NCBI GenBank assembly: GCA_964019155.1
Contig: OZ025244.1
Location: forward strand, 30,098,968 to 30,162,967
Reading direction: 5' to 3'
DNA from: Osedax fenrisi
Lineage: Eukaryota > Annelida > Polychaeta > Sabellida > Siboglinidae
Length of the DNA stretch: 64,000 nucleotides
Below are positions 12,401-27,019 of the stretch, one piece after another. The notes beneath the pieces were generated by a model. The model was not told the origin of the DNA. It worked only from the letters and a program-made list of their open reading frames with translations, and did no database searches. Made by a program: the position numbers and the translations under genes. Each line of letters opens with the position of its first letter. Positions within the stretch are counted from its first letter, which is position 1.

Positions 12401-15400
12401 GAATATGAGCGCAGAGATTAATGTAGTTTATATAGATCATGGGAATAAATAGGAGAGGGGATGTGTAGAAATATGAGGGAAGGAGGGGGTGGGAGGAAGA
12501 TGAGTAGGAGGGCTGGGAAGAGGCTGTGTTAACAAGACACGAGGTGCAGGCATTATTGTGCATCGTAATAAACAAAACAAATAACAATGTGCAGTTCAGT
12601 ATAAACATGTCAAACCTTTCATCATGAAACCAATATGTAGAATGCTATAGGTGTATAGATTTGATAGGTTATTATGCTACACAAGCGGGAATGATCAATA
12701 GGCAAATAGTCAGGTATCTTAATACATTAGTTGTATAATTCATTCAATTCCAATCGATATATTTTAATCTTTAATAAATATATGACAATTTATAAATGTT
12801 ATGGATAATAAAACATATACCCTTGAAATTCAATTACAATCAATAGAATGTTTGTTTAATATTAAATTAAACAAAATCAATAAAATATAAATGGTGAAAC
12901 TATTGGGTAACATGATGATAACTATCGTATTATTATTGTAATATAAAACATAAATCTGAGTGTAATTGAATTAGTATATCATAACTATTTAACCTCTACT
13001 ATTATCAAACTTTCTAACACCAATTATTGTTATAATTGTTAGTACTTTTATAACTATTATTATTATTATTTTTATTTAAACACAATCACTAATAACACTT
13101 TCGCGAATATTAATAGTTTATATTACAAAATTGTTTTAAAAATAAATATAATCTGTATACCTATCTGCCTATATTTCATATTTAATTGTGTAGATACAAT
13201 TTGTATATAATATAAAAAAATTACGATATATTGATTAACAAATACTATGTTATTATATGTTAATCTATCTAGATCAGTGATCGCGGGGTAATCATTTCCA
13301 AGTATTTTAATTTGGTTTGGTGATTTCGCAGTGTAAATACTACTATTTATAAACAATTATTTAAATGAAGATTGCGCCACGCGAGATCTCTGATGGCAAC
13401 GTACCTCAGGCTTATCGGAGCACACATAGCACCTAGGATTAGGGGGGTCCAGCTGAAAGTACTTCAACAGCTTGCCTCGATCCGAAGCCATCTGCATCAG
13501 GTAGATCTGTCGACACTGACTCTTCACCGTTTCCTCCTCGTCTCCCTCCATACACGTTTGACCTTTACGACTTCCTACGCGCACTAGTTTCAGCGCTTCC
13601 ATGACGATGAGGCCGGCGATGATGGCGTTAGTGGTTGCTATGGCGGGGATTATGTTGCCAGCCATCGCTGTACGGGTGTGAGAGGGGGGGGGGCAGTTAG
13701 GGTATGAGGGGGTGGGGGCAGTTAGGGTGATGGGTAACGGGCTAATGTAATAGAATAGTCTAATGTAAGTTGATATGAAATAGTTGCGAGGAGAAGGAGA
13801 ACAAATGATCCTAGGACGATATTTAACATTGTGGAGTATATATATGTATAAATTTTAAGAGTAGATGCGACTATTTTCTATAAATAGATTCTTACATGTA
13901 TTTAATAGGAAAAATAGTGGTATACTAAAATTGTATAAATTATTTTTAATTTATATATTTAATTCAATATTTAACACAATGATAGATCTATAATAATTGC
14001 ATTTTTTATAGAATATAAAAGAAAAGATTTAATATAAAGTAAAATAATGTAAATAAACTAATAAATTATTATTTTTTTTGAAAATAATATATAAAATTAT
14101 AAATATTATATAATAATATATATTATAATTTATCAGAAAATTTAAATTAATTTAAAGTATTATTGAATGAGATTATAGTGTTTGTATGAGTGAAATTGAT
14201 AAAAATAATTATTATGAGTAAATTGATTCTAAATATTTACAATATTATTATAAATAAAGACACCCATGAATATTGATTATTTAAATTCTAAAAATGATCT
14301 TATTTCATTAAATTATAAAGTTTATTAATTAAATTAATTTTTTTTAAATTATTATTATAATTTATTTAAATGATATATTTTAAAAATTGTATTATATAGT
14401 TATATTTTAGGGAAAAACTTAATTTGTATATCTTTTTAAAAATAAAATTTGTTATTTTAATAATACCATATAAACAAAAAAATTAAACATAATATTTTTT
14501 ACTTAAATTAAAAATGTTCACCTACCCTTAAGATTAATTAAAAGAATAATTATTTTTATATTGGATATTTTATATAAATTAATTAATAATTAAATAAACA
14601 ATGATAATTGTTATATTGACATAATTAATATGGTATATGTACACTAGACCATCACACTACAGTTCCAGACGTGTATACATATCACATAGTAGAGTATAAC
14701 TAACACTTGATGTCAAATTTAGACTTCATGTTGATGTGGAATATGTGAGCCCTCAGGTTTGCAGCATGCACAACAAAGTCAAGACTAGATGTGTCATCCT
14801 GTAATATATTGTAGTAGTGCTATTAGTGGTGCTGGTGATGGTGGTAGTGGTGGTGTTAGTGGTGGTGGTGCTGGTGGTTGTGGTGGTAGTGGTGGTGGTG
14901 GTGGTGATGGTGGTTGTGGTGTTGGTGATGGTGCTGGTGGTGATGGTGGTGATGGTGGTTGTGTATTTAATGGGTGCAGCAATCATGATGAAACGATGCA
15001 ACTATATTATATATATATGATAAATATAATATATATGATAATATATAACATGTTTAATTGAAATTCAAACTAAAATAACTTTAGAAAACATTACCAAACA
15101 TTTGATGATTGTTAATAGAAAGAAATTATTAATTAATAAAATAAATTCATTATAAGGTATGTATGAAGAGTATGAAGAGTAATTTGAAACACTACAAATA
15201 ATGTATAATTGGTTTACAAAGATTTAAAAATAGACTCAAAGGAACTCACAAAATGTGTATTTGTTATCTGAGATATTGAATTGTTCTTACAGTATTTACA
15301 TAGATAAAACTAACACTCGTAAAAGTCTGAGTTAATGGAAGTTGACTGTATATATATATATATATACATATGGAAAATTGGATAACAGTGATTCCGTTCC

Positions 15401-18400
15401 ATACACTATATCATACACACACACATATACACATGGCTATACACTAGTGGTGGTGTTGTACCTTGTCCCAGACGAGGGGTTGGCCCCTAGTGGTGAAACG
15501 TTCGTGGCATTTCTTGACCGCTAGCTGGAGACCGCGGATACATTCTAGGGAAGACAGGGGTACGCGTTGCTCGGGTATAAGCGATGATTTAGTGGTGGAT
15601 AGGGGGCGATACAGGTCTTCACAGGGGGTGCTACTGGTGGTGGTACCGTTGTTGTGGCACTCCTCGTCGGGGTTATCTGTAAGGGGTGTGAGGGGTGTAA
15701 GGGGTGTTACTAAGGTGCTAGATCTAAGAAATACTACACATATGTTTAGTTATATCAATCTGTTTCTATATTAATCATCATATGTTCTATTATCAACATG
15801 ACCATCACTATCAACATCACCACCACTATCACTATCATCATCACCATCACTATCATCATCATTACAACCACTATAATCATCATCATCATTACTATCATAA
15901 ATTATTATAGAATACATTTCAGAATATTTTGTTATAAATAAATACTTGCTATACGCACAGACATTGGCCTCAGTAAGGGAGCACAGGTATTTATACTAAT
16001 GTACACATTAATAAGTAGGTTCGGGTAACGTTGTACATTGAGTGAGGGGGGGTGATCAGTATAGGAATAAAGTAGGAAATACTAAGTAATCACAAGTTAA
16101 TGTTGATGAAATATGTTGTTGAAAACATATAGATATATGATCATATACATTATATATATATACATATAGTCAACTCTCTATATCTCAGAAACCCCATTAT
16201 CTCAAAATTTTTACTACTAGTTTGGTTTTGTACCATGTAAATACATGAATACAATAATAATATTAAGAATAACTCGATGTAAAATATATTTATTCTGTAT
16301 CTTGAATTCTGAGATATCGAGAGTTAACTGTATATATATATATTATATAAGTAATAATGTTAAAATATGCTTAATAAATATAATGATACAAACTTAAAGC
16401 TGTGGAGATAATGGAAGACGTCAGGGCAGAAGGTGGCATCCTCTTTATCCACAAGTTGGACATCGACAGAAGATATAATATATCATCTTTGAATATCTGC
16501 ACGTGAGATATAAACATGATTACACACATACTAGTGGTAGTAATGTAGGTATGTGTGTGTGTATGTCAGTGGGTATCCGTAATGGTATGTGTATACACCC
16601 TTTGGTAATCTAACTGAGGGTGTGGTGTGTTGTAGCTTGCAAAGATGGATGTATTCACAGACTACCGTTAAAGATTTTGCTAAGCAATGATATAACACTC
16701 CTTATCCTAATAACGTGATTTAATATTCAGTCCCGCTGATAGCAGTAGTATCGAAATATCTGAAATATATTTAGGTTTAGGCGTGGTTGCTAATAGAAAC
16801 TTTCTATACAACAATAATAACACTAATGCAATAATAATAATAACGAATCAACTGACTGTACATCTGACCTGCTACCATAATCAAATCGTAAGTTCACTTT
16901 AATGTTTTTATGCCAGATTAAATAAATCGTCCTAGCATTATCGTAAGACAATAACTATAACGGAGATAGCTAAGGATTGTTCTAGGTTAATAGACAATTT
17001 ACTTTATCAGAACAAGCAACTTGGAGATAATATGACCTCACAATATCACTGATATAGTGCAACATGACTGCCTAATCTCTACAATTATTTCAATTTGTCT
17101 TTTTCAATACAAATAAATATTCATTAATTATATCAAAGATATAGTGCAACATGACTGCCTAATCTCTACAATTATTTCAATTTGTCTTTTTCAATACAAA
17201 TAAATATTCATTAATTATATCAAATTTAATTTATTCTTCTCTATAAAATATAAAATGTATTAATAGTTTAAATTAAATGCGCGATAGAAAATATAATTCA
17301 GGATAGAATCAATATTAAAAACCTTTGTTAATATTTTAGTGATGTTATAGTTATTCTTCTCAGCCCAGTCCCTTGTGCTTATTCGTAGTTGTTCTTCTAC
17401 AATAAGTTGTATGTAATGAAGTGAGGTGTTAGCTTCATTAGGGATACACTTGCTAGACTATAAATAGGTTTGGAAGCTACATATTAGAAATCCTACATGG
17501 AAACTTATAATTATGTATTATTTATATATATATATATATATATATTTTATTGTAAATGTTTATAATAATAATCTAGACAAATATTAACTTTTGTTTACTC
17601 ATATCAAAGTAATCAATACTACATTAAAAGATAAATCAAATGATACATATATTAAATAAAATTGAATTAATAAAATAATGTAATTATAAAATTATATAAT
17701 AATGTTTTTCAATGAATTTGAATCAAATTAAAAAATGTTATCAAATATTATTATGACTATTTAGAAAAAGTATATATGGAAAATATAAGTGACAATAAAA
17801 ACAGATATAATCACATGACTTTATTATGAATCATAAGCTATCACTATTATTATACTGGCTATCACTATTATTAAAATTAAAGACAAATAAATTAATAATA
17901 TTTTTTATTTTTTAAAACGAATACATAATTTTAATTTAACGAACATTTAATTATTGTAAAACATTATAATAATTATTAAAATAATTTAAATTAAAATTAA
18001 ATTTCAATACATTTACATTTTTTAAAATGCGTATAATTTTTTTTAAATATACATAAATAATCTGTGGGCATTTAGTGATGCAGTATTAATTAAAATAACT
18101 AGGTTTTAAAGAATTAAGAACATTTTATATTTTAAAATAAAATAAAATTGTTACATTAGCATCGCATGTATTAAACCCCAAACTTACACACGCTGATAAT
18201 GTATAGGTTACTAACTATTCATGGCATTCAGGCCTACTTTATCTCCTGAAGCCTCAGGGTCAGCTGTGTCGGGGGAGACATCATCATCTATGTCATCAAA
18301 CTCCCCAAATAGTTGACTAATGGGTTGAGGTTGTGGTAGTGATAGTGGTAGGGGTGGTAGTGATAGGGGTGGTAGTGATAGTACGGTATCATTAGAGTAA

Positions 18401-21400
18401 AGTGTATGTATGGTATTGTGTGTATGGTAGTTAGTCCTGTGCATTTAGTTCTAATGTGAAACATTTGTGGTGTGGGGGATAGGGTTGGACAGGGTTGGAC
18501 AGGACAGGGTAGGGATAATGAAATATTGCATCACGATTAACTGAACATTATGGCATGCATTCTAAATAATTATATATTAAGATTAAAGATGTCATCATCA
18601 AAGGTTATATTAGATGGGTATTAGATAGGAAGGTAGGGAGGAGTAGAGGGAAGAGGAAGGAACTGGGGGAGGGAGGACAAACTTGAAGAGGTGTTTAGCC
18701 CATACGATGCAGTGAATAAGTTCCGAGGGTGTATTTCTAATGGTACAGCCGGGGTATGTCTTGGCACTCGGTGATGAGGTGCATTCATAACACTCGGATA
18801 CATTCTGTGTGTGGTTAAGTGGTGGCGCTAGTAGTAATATTGGACATATAATATAGGTGATACATAGTAGGTGGCGCTAGTTGTCTTATATATGATTAGT
18901 GTGTAGAATACTGCGTTTAATTGTCAATATTTTTATATATTTGTATAGAAGTTTAATTATAAATTGTGGTATCTAAATAAATAGATTATATACTATCTAT
19001 AAACAATATCAACAAATAAAAATACTTATCTCACACGTACATAGTTCACCATACTACATGAGATGTCACAGGTACGGTGCACAGTGAACATTTCACAGTG
19101 ATAATAATACGTAGTGATTACTGCTGTTAGCTATACAGCGACGATCTCTGATAATAATAAGCATATACATTTCCTACATACACAAATTCATATAGATACT
19201 ATGACATATAGGATGTTCACCTCCATACAATACATACAACTATACATTTGTGACAGACTAGCATGGTATGAATGGCACACAGTGATAATGATAATGCACA
19301 ATTCCATTATCGGTTTCAATTTGAAAGTTATTTTATTCTATTTTTATAAAATCACCGATTGTATATCGTTTGTAGCATGATTTAGGCTAAACATTCAATG
19401 TATTATACAAATATATTGTTATCCATCAATCTATCTATGTTATAGTAGTTGCTGACCTTACAAATGACGGTAACTTGTCCGAGATAGCCGGCAGTGCCAC
19501 TCTCAATGAGGGGTACGTCTGCAGCCAGACACATGCGGTTCACGTGGTTACGAGCGGCTATGGGGTTAGATGGGATGGGGGGTTAGAGGAGGATTAGAGA
19601 AAGGAGGGGGGGTTAGCGGGGTGGGGGTTAAAGGGCAGGTTATATAGGGGGGGTTTGAGGAGGATTAGAGAAAGAAGGGGTTAGAAGTCGTGTTTGAGGA
19701 AAGTAAACAGAGAGGTTAAAGGTTGAGCATGGGTCGTGGTTGTATGCGAGTTGAAGTGGAGGTATGTTTGATAGTAAATAGAGAGGTTAAATGTTAGCTA
19801 GAGGTCATACACATATAAATGTATGTATACAAATATATACATATGAATACAAGAATAGTATTCATTCGCACAACTTCGTACAATCGTAATCGTATATAAT
19901 GCTATATTATTAATATGTAATATTGGCTACCGATGACGATTATTGAAGGAATTTCACGTACTGCGGAGTGCTTGGAAAGTAAGAGGCATACTGTGTGAGG
20001 TGGCTTGTATTGTTATCTCTTACCTTTGTTGTCTAGTGCATTCAATACGATCGTGAATCTCTTGAAGTAGGCTGCATTATATTCCGAGCTAGAGGTCACG
20101 ATGTCAGAGTGGTTAGTCATCGTAGTTAGTCATTGATTATAGTTATGTGAAGGTAGGGCAGTTAGTACATGATCACAGTGTGAACTGAAGTCAGAATTAA
20201 TCATTATATAAACGAATGCATTTATCAAATATATTATAAAAATAATTAGTAAAAATGTATGTATGTAGGGAATATTTAAAGAAAATTATCATGAAATAGA
20301 TTATCCATATTAATATAATATGTTATAAATATAGGTAAACTGGGTTCATAAGAAATAATTTATTTAAAAAAATAATTATTTATAGCAAAATAATATGTTT
20401 TAATAAAATTTCAGTTATTTCTTTAAAATTACAATTATGTTCTATAGTGGACAATTGATTTCTTAATACTTAAGGGGGTTTCACACCAACTCGAATGTAA
20501 ATATTAGCTCTATTAATTATAGCTAAAATGTCGAGCTCCATTACACTTACCTTACCAGGTCGAGCTTGCTCAGCAATACATTATACACTGATCGTAAAAT
20601 TACCTCTAATAATTCTAGCTAATTTCAATTTTGAGTATTTACTAATTATATTTTATATTAAATATTAATATATAATCTGATATAAATTTATCAAATTTGA
20701 ATTTGCATATTTTTTACAAATATGTGTGCTCTGAAAAAAATTCAATGCTTTGGGAGCTAACTTTTTAGCTCTAATTATTAGAGCTAATATTGGCGTTCGA
20801 GTTGGTGTGAAACTCCCTTTATGGATTATTTCAATTCATACTAGTACTAGTAATATCTTTATATAAATCATTATATAATATCATATTACAATTAAGCTCA
20901 TGTTGATGACTGTATATATACTTGTAACTAGATATTTATTATTAATATTAAATATATTGCGGCGGGCGACACACCCGCTTTCAAACATCTTTTAAAGTAC
21001 TAACTTCATAATACTTGCGTGATGGGATATTATCTTAGCATTTGAGTTAAAACTGATTGCACTTTCTCTGGCCACCTTTATAACATGAATTCAATGGTCA
21101 ATAGTAAATCTATATATATATATATATATATAAATAATATACATTTAGACTTCTATAGTATTATTCTAAATTTAAGTATTAAATATTTGTATTAAGAACG
21201 AATAATATATAATAATTTAGAAGGAATTTAGAGGATATATGTAGACCCTTACATTGTAGGGGCATTAGAATAGGGGGTGTAGTGGTATCTCAACCCCCCA
21301 TCAAACAATAATATGGGATAATCAGATTATCGATAATCTCTCTTAATTTTACATAATTATACAGAAAATCATTACGAGATACATAAATATATGGTAAATA

Positions 21401-22640
21401 CATATTAAAAGTTTAATTAAAAACATCGTAAACAATATATGTAATCTATATACTCTATAATGATGATTTAATATAATTATCAAACCATTGCTTTTGATTT
21501 GCCTATGTGTTCTTTTCTGAAGAGGAATTGTCTGTTTAAATTGCTGAGATCTATGGTGTCCAGATCTATCTGATAACATCAATAGATAACATAAAGAAGA
21601 TAACGTAGCAACATATAAACTAATAGTTATAATCAAAATAGTAAATATTGAGAGAGAATATATGGTATAGCTAACTGATGGGTAATCTATTAATTTTATA
21701 TTCTAAATTATATTTAATGTCATATAAAAACAAAAATAAAATATATATAAATTTATATATTATATATAATAAATGAAATATTAAATTTTAAAATTATAAT
21801 TTATATATATTATAGTAATTACTATTATTAAAATAAAATAATTAAATAATCGATCATCATATTATGATAACAAATAACTTTATATATTAGATTTTTCAAT
21901 ACAATTTGCAATTAACTTGTCATTCTATATAAAATAACTTTGTTTTACATATTTATAATAATAATAATACAACTATAAGCCGACCAGGCTAGTTATGAGT
22001 TGCTCCTGGGTAGTAGTGATATCGACATACACGTAGAAAGATATAACCATTAACATTGATATCAGTGTTACAATCTGAAGATAGTGCTATTTAGGTTTGT
22101 ATTGCTAGCCTAAAACCATAGATTTGTATTGTATTTCTATTTTACATAGATCGGTATTGCTGTATCTCGCCAATGTAAACTTCTTCAACATACATGGGGC
22201 CTCGATTTAGGAAACTTAAGATGGTCACCATCATATGACCAATGCATATAACAAATATTAAAACAAATAATATTGATTTTTAAATACATTTGATTTCTTT
22301 TCTATATATGCTTATAAAGTGGGTTTCAATTATATAAAAAGGGTATGGTTATAAAAATAAACATTTATATTTATTTTAATTATATATTTATATTGCAATA
22401 TAATTGCAACATTTAATTTGATCAATGATTTAAATAATACTTTATATGTGATGTTCAGCCATCTTAAGTTTCCTAAATCAAGGCACCATGTCTGTTGAAG
22501 AAAATCACGTGACTACCAATCTAGGTAAACTATAAATCTATGCCTAAAAAGTATAGGTAATGGTATAGGTAAACTAAATTTGTTATTGTTATCTACTTGT
22601 TATAACACATGCGGTATATGTGTTAAATATACATTAAATA

Positions 22641-22685
<45 letters not shown>

Positions 22686-23599
22686 AAATTATAATATAAA
22701 TTATAAATAATTATTAATATATAATATCTATCTAAATTGTATTCGATATCGTAAACATTATTGTATGATCCATCTAGGTCAATATAATTATAAAACCAAT
22801 TTAACTTGTATTTCAGTACATCAGTATATGTATTTACATGTATGTCTTATTTAGTATATGTAACTATATAATACCTATCACGCAATTGTTAGTCAATATT
22901 GCTAATGCTCTATAACACCACACGCCGCATTACAACTAGCTAATATTTAGAACAGTGATGTTCGTTCATTTACTGATCAGCTACTATATTTTGATATATT
23001 GGATTACAGCTGATACATTGGTACCTGGTCAAAAGCTTCGCGATTTTAACGCCAGCATATTTTTTATTAAAATTAGTAATTTTATAATATCATAACTACA
23101 CACATATATAAAATATTATATATAGATATCTCAATGATGAAAATATGAGTCCTAGTCTAGGACTCCTAGATATTATTAAAATTAAAAAAACGTGAAATGT
23201 TGTTTAAATCCATTTAATAATTATACTAATATTAAATATTAGTATGGATATACAAGTATATTATTATTATATGTACACGTTTATACTTATATTATATTAT
23301 ATGATATAATATGTGTGTATGTGTGTGTGTGTGTGTTTGTGTTTGTTTGTGTGCGTATAACTTAAATACTATACATTTATAATATTTATATAGGTACCTT
23401 GTCAGAAGCATCGCAATTGTATTACGATTTGAACGCCCGCAAAATTGTTTATTCTAATTAGTGATTTTACAATAGCTATGTTTGTTTGTACAAACATTAA
23501 TATTTTTAGTTTTAGTTATATTCTTGTTTAGTTTGGTGGGTTTATTTTTGATATTACCAGGTTTTTTTAGTTACATTACATCACGAGTGAATCTATAAA

Positions 23600-23649
<50 letters not shown>

Positions 23650-25515
23650 TAATGATAATTCGTTGAATACATGATGGCCTATACATAGACATAAGCTAAT
23701 TATAATAGCCAATCATACGCTATTGTAAAATCACTAATTCAAATAAAAAAATAAGTTTACGGGCATTCAAATCGCACATCAATCGCGAAGCTTTTGATCA
23801 TAATCCATCGATATAAATAAAGTGGATAAGCAATTGAATGTAGTGTATGGCAATTTACAATAGAGGCGCTGCAGTCGCAGCCCACTACTAAATACCTACT
23901 TAAATTAATATTATTTATTTATACATATATATATATATATATATATTGATAATTACTACCAATTTAAAATTATATATTTAACTAAAAATAAAATTATATA
24001 TATATAAAATATATTTTATCATATCAAAATTCCTAGTAATTTTGTGTATTTAAATTGAAGATATCATACTATTTTATTGATATTTATAATCTAAATCCAT
24101 TGATATAGATAGAAGTGCTTTAATTGTTTCGCCGACAATACTACTGTTTTAATATTTGACATATATAATATTACTAATATCCAATCAAATCAGATTCCAT
24201 TTTGTTAATTTATCAATAAAAGTGCCATTCGCTTATCAATATTTTACATGCATTGCGTGCGTCAATTGTTAATCCACTTTCTCGATATCGATGCCATAAT
24301 CCTTTATATATGTATCCAATCACTAATTCGAATAAAGAATTATGAGGGCGTTTAGTTAATAGTTTATTTTTTAAATCACGAAACTTTTGACCATAATGTG
24401 ATATATTTAAATATTCAATATTTAATATATATTTAGGGGTCATTCTCGAATTATATAATATTAAATATTATATTATAGGTTACTGCACGAGTTGGGAACG
24501 GTTTTCAAAATGTTACCAGAAATTGAGGCGGGTGGTGATCGCGCAGAGAAAAAACCGATATTTATAAAACATATAGGATATACACACACACAAACAAACA
24601 CATATACATTCACACCCATACACACACACACATATATATATATACATATGTGGGTGTTTATTCTAATTAATAATACCATTTTATCAATAGATGTATCATA
24701 CACTCAGTGTATGATACACTGTTACACAGTGACTATATGATTCATATGGTGTATGATACATATTCAATATGATATTGATGTGTGAATAATATTTACTTAA
24801 TATAAACATAAAATCTATTACCTATATACGCTATGATCGCTCGACACCCGATATGTAATTGCTAGTAACCTTTTGAAAACCGTTCCCAACTCGTGCATCC
24901 CCCATATTATATTGGCGGCAATTTACAGTAAAGTTTACTCTCTTTAAATACAGTAATTATTACTCAGGTTATTAACATTTTTTTATATATGATTATCATT
25001 ATTATTTAATAAATATAATAAGTATAATAATAAGTATAATAATTTAGTTACATACAAATTTAATTTAATTAATTGAAATTATTATTAATTGGAATTTCCA
25101 ATTTGGAAATATTATTAATAATTATAATTATCATAAGTATTATGCTATTATAGTATATTATAGTATATTTCCTACGATTATATCATAATTACTATAATAT
25201 TATACTAATTATATTATATTATTTGTATATAATCATAATATAATATTTAATATTATATGTAATATACTTTATTATAAAAAAACAATAAATTATTTGATAT
25301 TATATTAAATATAGGATTCAAATTAATAAACAAATATAATTAATTAAATAAAATCGAATTTAAAGACTTACAAGTTCAATATCTTGGAATCCAGTTTGCA
25401 CTAAATTCTTTAATAATTCGCATCCTACTCCCCCTGCTCCAACAACCAGAACTTTGCATGCTAGTATATTTTGTTTAAGATCATTTTGTAAAACACAATC
25501 TATAGATGCCGCCAT
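9454..25515 (-). CDS. UBA2: SUMO-activating enzyme subunit 2 (UBA2/SAE2), 19 exons, 655 aa
   Basis: Catalytic subunit of the SUMO E1: it adenylates SUMO with its partner SAE1, holds it as a thioester and passes it to UBC9, mainly in the nucleus. Exons in order: 25372-25515, 21486-21569, 21005-21075, 20024-20088, 19457-19557, 18683-18804, 18216-18316, 17323-17396, 16394-16496, 15462-15676, 14705-14798, 13405-13667, 12340-12393, 12167-12224, 11070-11108, 10796-10901, 10547-10656, 10359-10403, 9454-9572. All borders are GT-AG and phases agree (1968 nt). Visible landmarks: nucleotide-binding GAGGVG at 26-31; IDLDTIDLSNLNRQFLF; zinc pairs CYEC (160/163) and CYVC (471/474); catalytic Cys175 in PGCTIRNTPSE; MAGNIIPAIATTNA from 393. 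The C-terminal exon has a basic RKRK and ends EVIDN, like the human tail. Residues after 422 carry an extra acidic stretch. Start: the only ATG before the Rossmann motif. Introns hold several MITEs. Confidence 0.95.
10668..10738 (-). repeat. (CTA)n tract in UBA2 intron 16
   Basis: The plus strand reads (TAG/GTA)n in two blocks, so the UBA2 sense strand carries CTA repeats, 12-80 bases upstream of the acceptor of exon 17 (exon starts 10656). Confidence 0.85.
14810..14962 (-). repeat. (CCA)n-type tract upstream of UBA2 exon 11
   Basis: The plus strand is TGG/TGGTGA-rich, so the sense strand is CCA/CAC-rich. It starts about 12 bases upstream of the acceptor of exon 11 (exon starts 14798) and occupies the place of a polypyrimidine tract. 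The frames it opens are low-complexity and not genes. Confidence 0.85.
15797..15896. repeat. CAT/CAC microsatellite in UBA2 intron 9
   Basis: Plus-strand ATCACT/ATCATC repeats. On the UBA2 sense strand it is GATGGT-rich, the opposite of the other intronic triplet arrays in the window. Confidence 0.8.
16169..16330. mobile_element. 162-bp Tigger/mariner-type MITE
   Basis: The left end GTCAACTCTCTATATCTCAG and right end (reverse complement) CAGTTAACTCTCGATATCTC form ~25-bp inverted repeats flanked by TA on both sides. A CAGTnnACTCTCGATA end and TA duplication are typical of pogo/Tigger elements. It is in UBA2 intron 9 and has no coding capacity. Confidence 0.7.
16670..16840 (-). mobile_element. 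Diverged partial copy of the CAAAGATTTT TIR element
   Basis: Matches, on the opposite strand, the right half of the elements at 33251-33749 and 49275-49728: AAAGATTTTGC..., GATATAACACTCC, then a GCTGATAGCAGTAGTATCGA-like segment. The other end is not recognisable. It lies in UBA2 intron 8, upstream of exon 9 on the plus strand. Confidence 0.55.
17051..17224. repeat. Perfect 87-bp tandem duplication
   Basis: The 87 bases from 17051 (GATATAGTGCAACATGACTG...) to 17137 are repeated exactly at 17138-17224. Identity over the full unit suggests a recent duplication or an assembly artefact. It lies in UBA2 intron 7. Confidence 0.9.
20474..20818. mobile_element. ~345-bp MITE with long inverted repeats, UBA2 intron 3
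   Basis: The left arm GGGGGTTTCACACCAACTCG, then AATGTAAATATTAGCTC, pairs with the right arm ...GAGCTAATATTGGCGTT, CGAGTTGGTGTGAAACTCCC. Arms extend about 55 bases with few mismatches, and there is no ORF. Target duplication is unclear (TAA on the left, TTT on the right). Superfamily not assigned. Confidence 0.75.
22190..22500. mobile_element. ~300-bp MITE, UBA2 intron 1
   Basis: Inverted arms carry CTCGATTTAGGAAACTTAAG on the left and CTTAAGTTTCCTAAATCAAG on the right, and outside them TTCTTCAACA and TGTTGAAGAA. Weaker similarity continues outwards to about 22100 and 22560, so the true element may be larger. Confidence 0.65.
23790..24300. mobile_element. Diverged copy of the 6310 MITE family, UBA2 intron 1
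   Basis: Ends ATCCATCGATATAAATAAAG and ACTTTCTCGATATCGATG mirror each other, and internal segments (AAAGTGCCATTCGC, GCAATTGAATGTAGTG) match 6310-6722 in reverse. Flanking pieces at 23021-23060, 23395-23490, 23690-23805 and 24320-24395 share an AAGCTTCGCGAT / AATCACTAATTC motif and look like remnants of a further inverted element. Confidence 0.6.
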
Positions 25516-25687
25516 TTTGAGTTCAGAGATTATGTCAACAATAATAGAAAGATAAAACCCAGAGAGGCAAGAGAGTTGATTTATTAGTAATCAATGATTG
25601 CTAAATATCTGTTGTATATATGTTGTAGGCAAAGATGTTATATATTAATACAGGGCTTCACCCCTTAGATGTCTATGGTTGTAGGCA

Positions 25688-25725
25688 TAGAGCTAGAGAG
25701 AAAAAATTCTCTCTAGCTCTAGGGT
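25688..25725. repeat. Short perfect hairpin AGAGCTAGAGAGAA
   Basis: AGAGCTAGAGAGAA and TTCTCTCTAGCTCT flank a 4-base AAAA loop. Near copies occur at 27341-27370 and 31763-31798. It lies just outside the left end of the hAT element that starts at 25739. Confidence 0.7.
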
Positions 25726-27019
25726 TGTGGGTATATACTAAGGCCGCAGGAACTAATTTTCCCCAGGGGGGGGGGGGGGTTTTAAGAAATAAGTATAATT
25801 TATTCCTTTATGTAATCAACTAAATACTAGCATATAATTATTGTAAAATATATCTTGTAACACATAATAGAGTAGGATCTTGTAACACATTATGATTTAT
25901 TTTAAATGTTAGAACATCTAATTATAATTATACTAAGTTAACAAAAGATGAATCCTGTAATGAACATATCTGGAATATTGTAAAGAAATATGTATGTTGT
26001 AACAATAATAAATCACAAAATAGTATATATATGTATTATGTTATACTTATAAAATTTCTTCTTCAAATATTTCTTTGTCAAAATTCTTTTATCAATTTAT
26101 TGTCGTCAATATAATCTAATATATCCTGATGTTCATTGCATATATCCAATATGTGTATGTATGTGGTGACTATGGGCGCCGGAACAGGGGGGGTTTGGGC
26201 AATACCTCCTATAACCTCAGGCCCGAACACTGAATACAAAAAATATTAATTTTAAAACAAAGAGGCCCGTTTTTGTCTTCATTTATTACTTCTTTTATAC
26301 GTCTTTTTTATATTAATATACATTTATATATAATTAATGAATAGCAATTATCATTATTATAATTAGATAATGATACAATATATCGTTAAAATGCAATAAT
26401 ATAGACTTTAATTACAGATTTTAGCTTTTAATAACAGATCTATTTTAGTATTTTAAATTATTTTCACTATTCTGATTGGTCAATAATGTATTTCTCTATG
26501 ATAATTGGTTACATTTGACCTATTTTTAAAAATATGTATTTAAATTTATTTTAACAGATTTATTCCAATATAATATTTATAAATATTAACGCTATTTTGT
26601 ACATATAGTAAGGAAATAAACATATATAAATGCATCCTACAATCTAAAGCCCCAACATTATTTAAAATAGTTCCGTGGTGATCAATTATTTGTAAACAAA
26701 ATTACGTTATAATACAAATGTTATTAAAATATTAAAAAATAATTATAATAAATCATAATCTTAAAAGGATTTACATTAAGTATATAACTATATATTAATA
26801 TATATATATATATATAGAAGTATTAAGTCAATATATGTTCTGCATTTAGAAAATATCTATTAAATATATACCTTATCAACGAAATTATGATATTTGATAT
26901 ATATATAAATATACTTTGAATATTGTACCAGAATTATAATTATTATAGAAAAATAAATTATAAAAGAGTCATTTAATATGATATTTTTGTGGAATTATAT
27001 ATTTAAATAGGTAAACATT

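Noticed and set aside
14753..15061. Open frames encoding Gly-rich, Val-rich, Pro-rich and Thr-rich peptides
   Set aside because: All derive from the TGG repeat in a UBA2 intron; only exon 11 (14705-14798) is coding.
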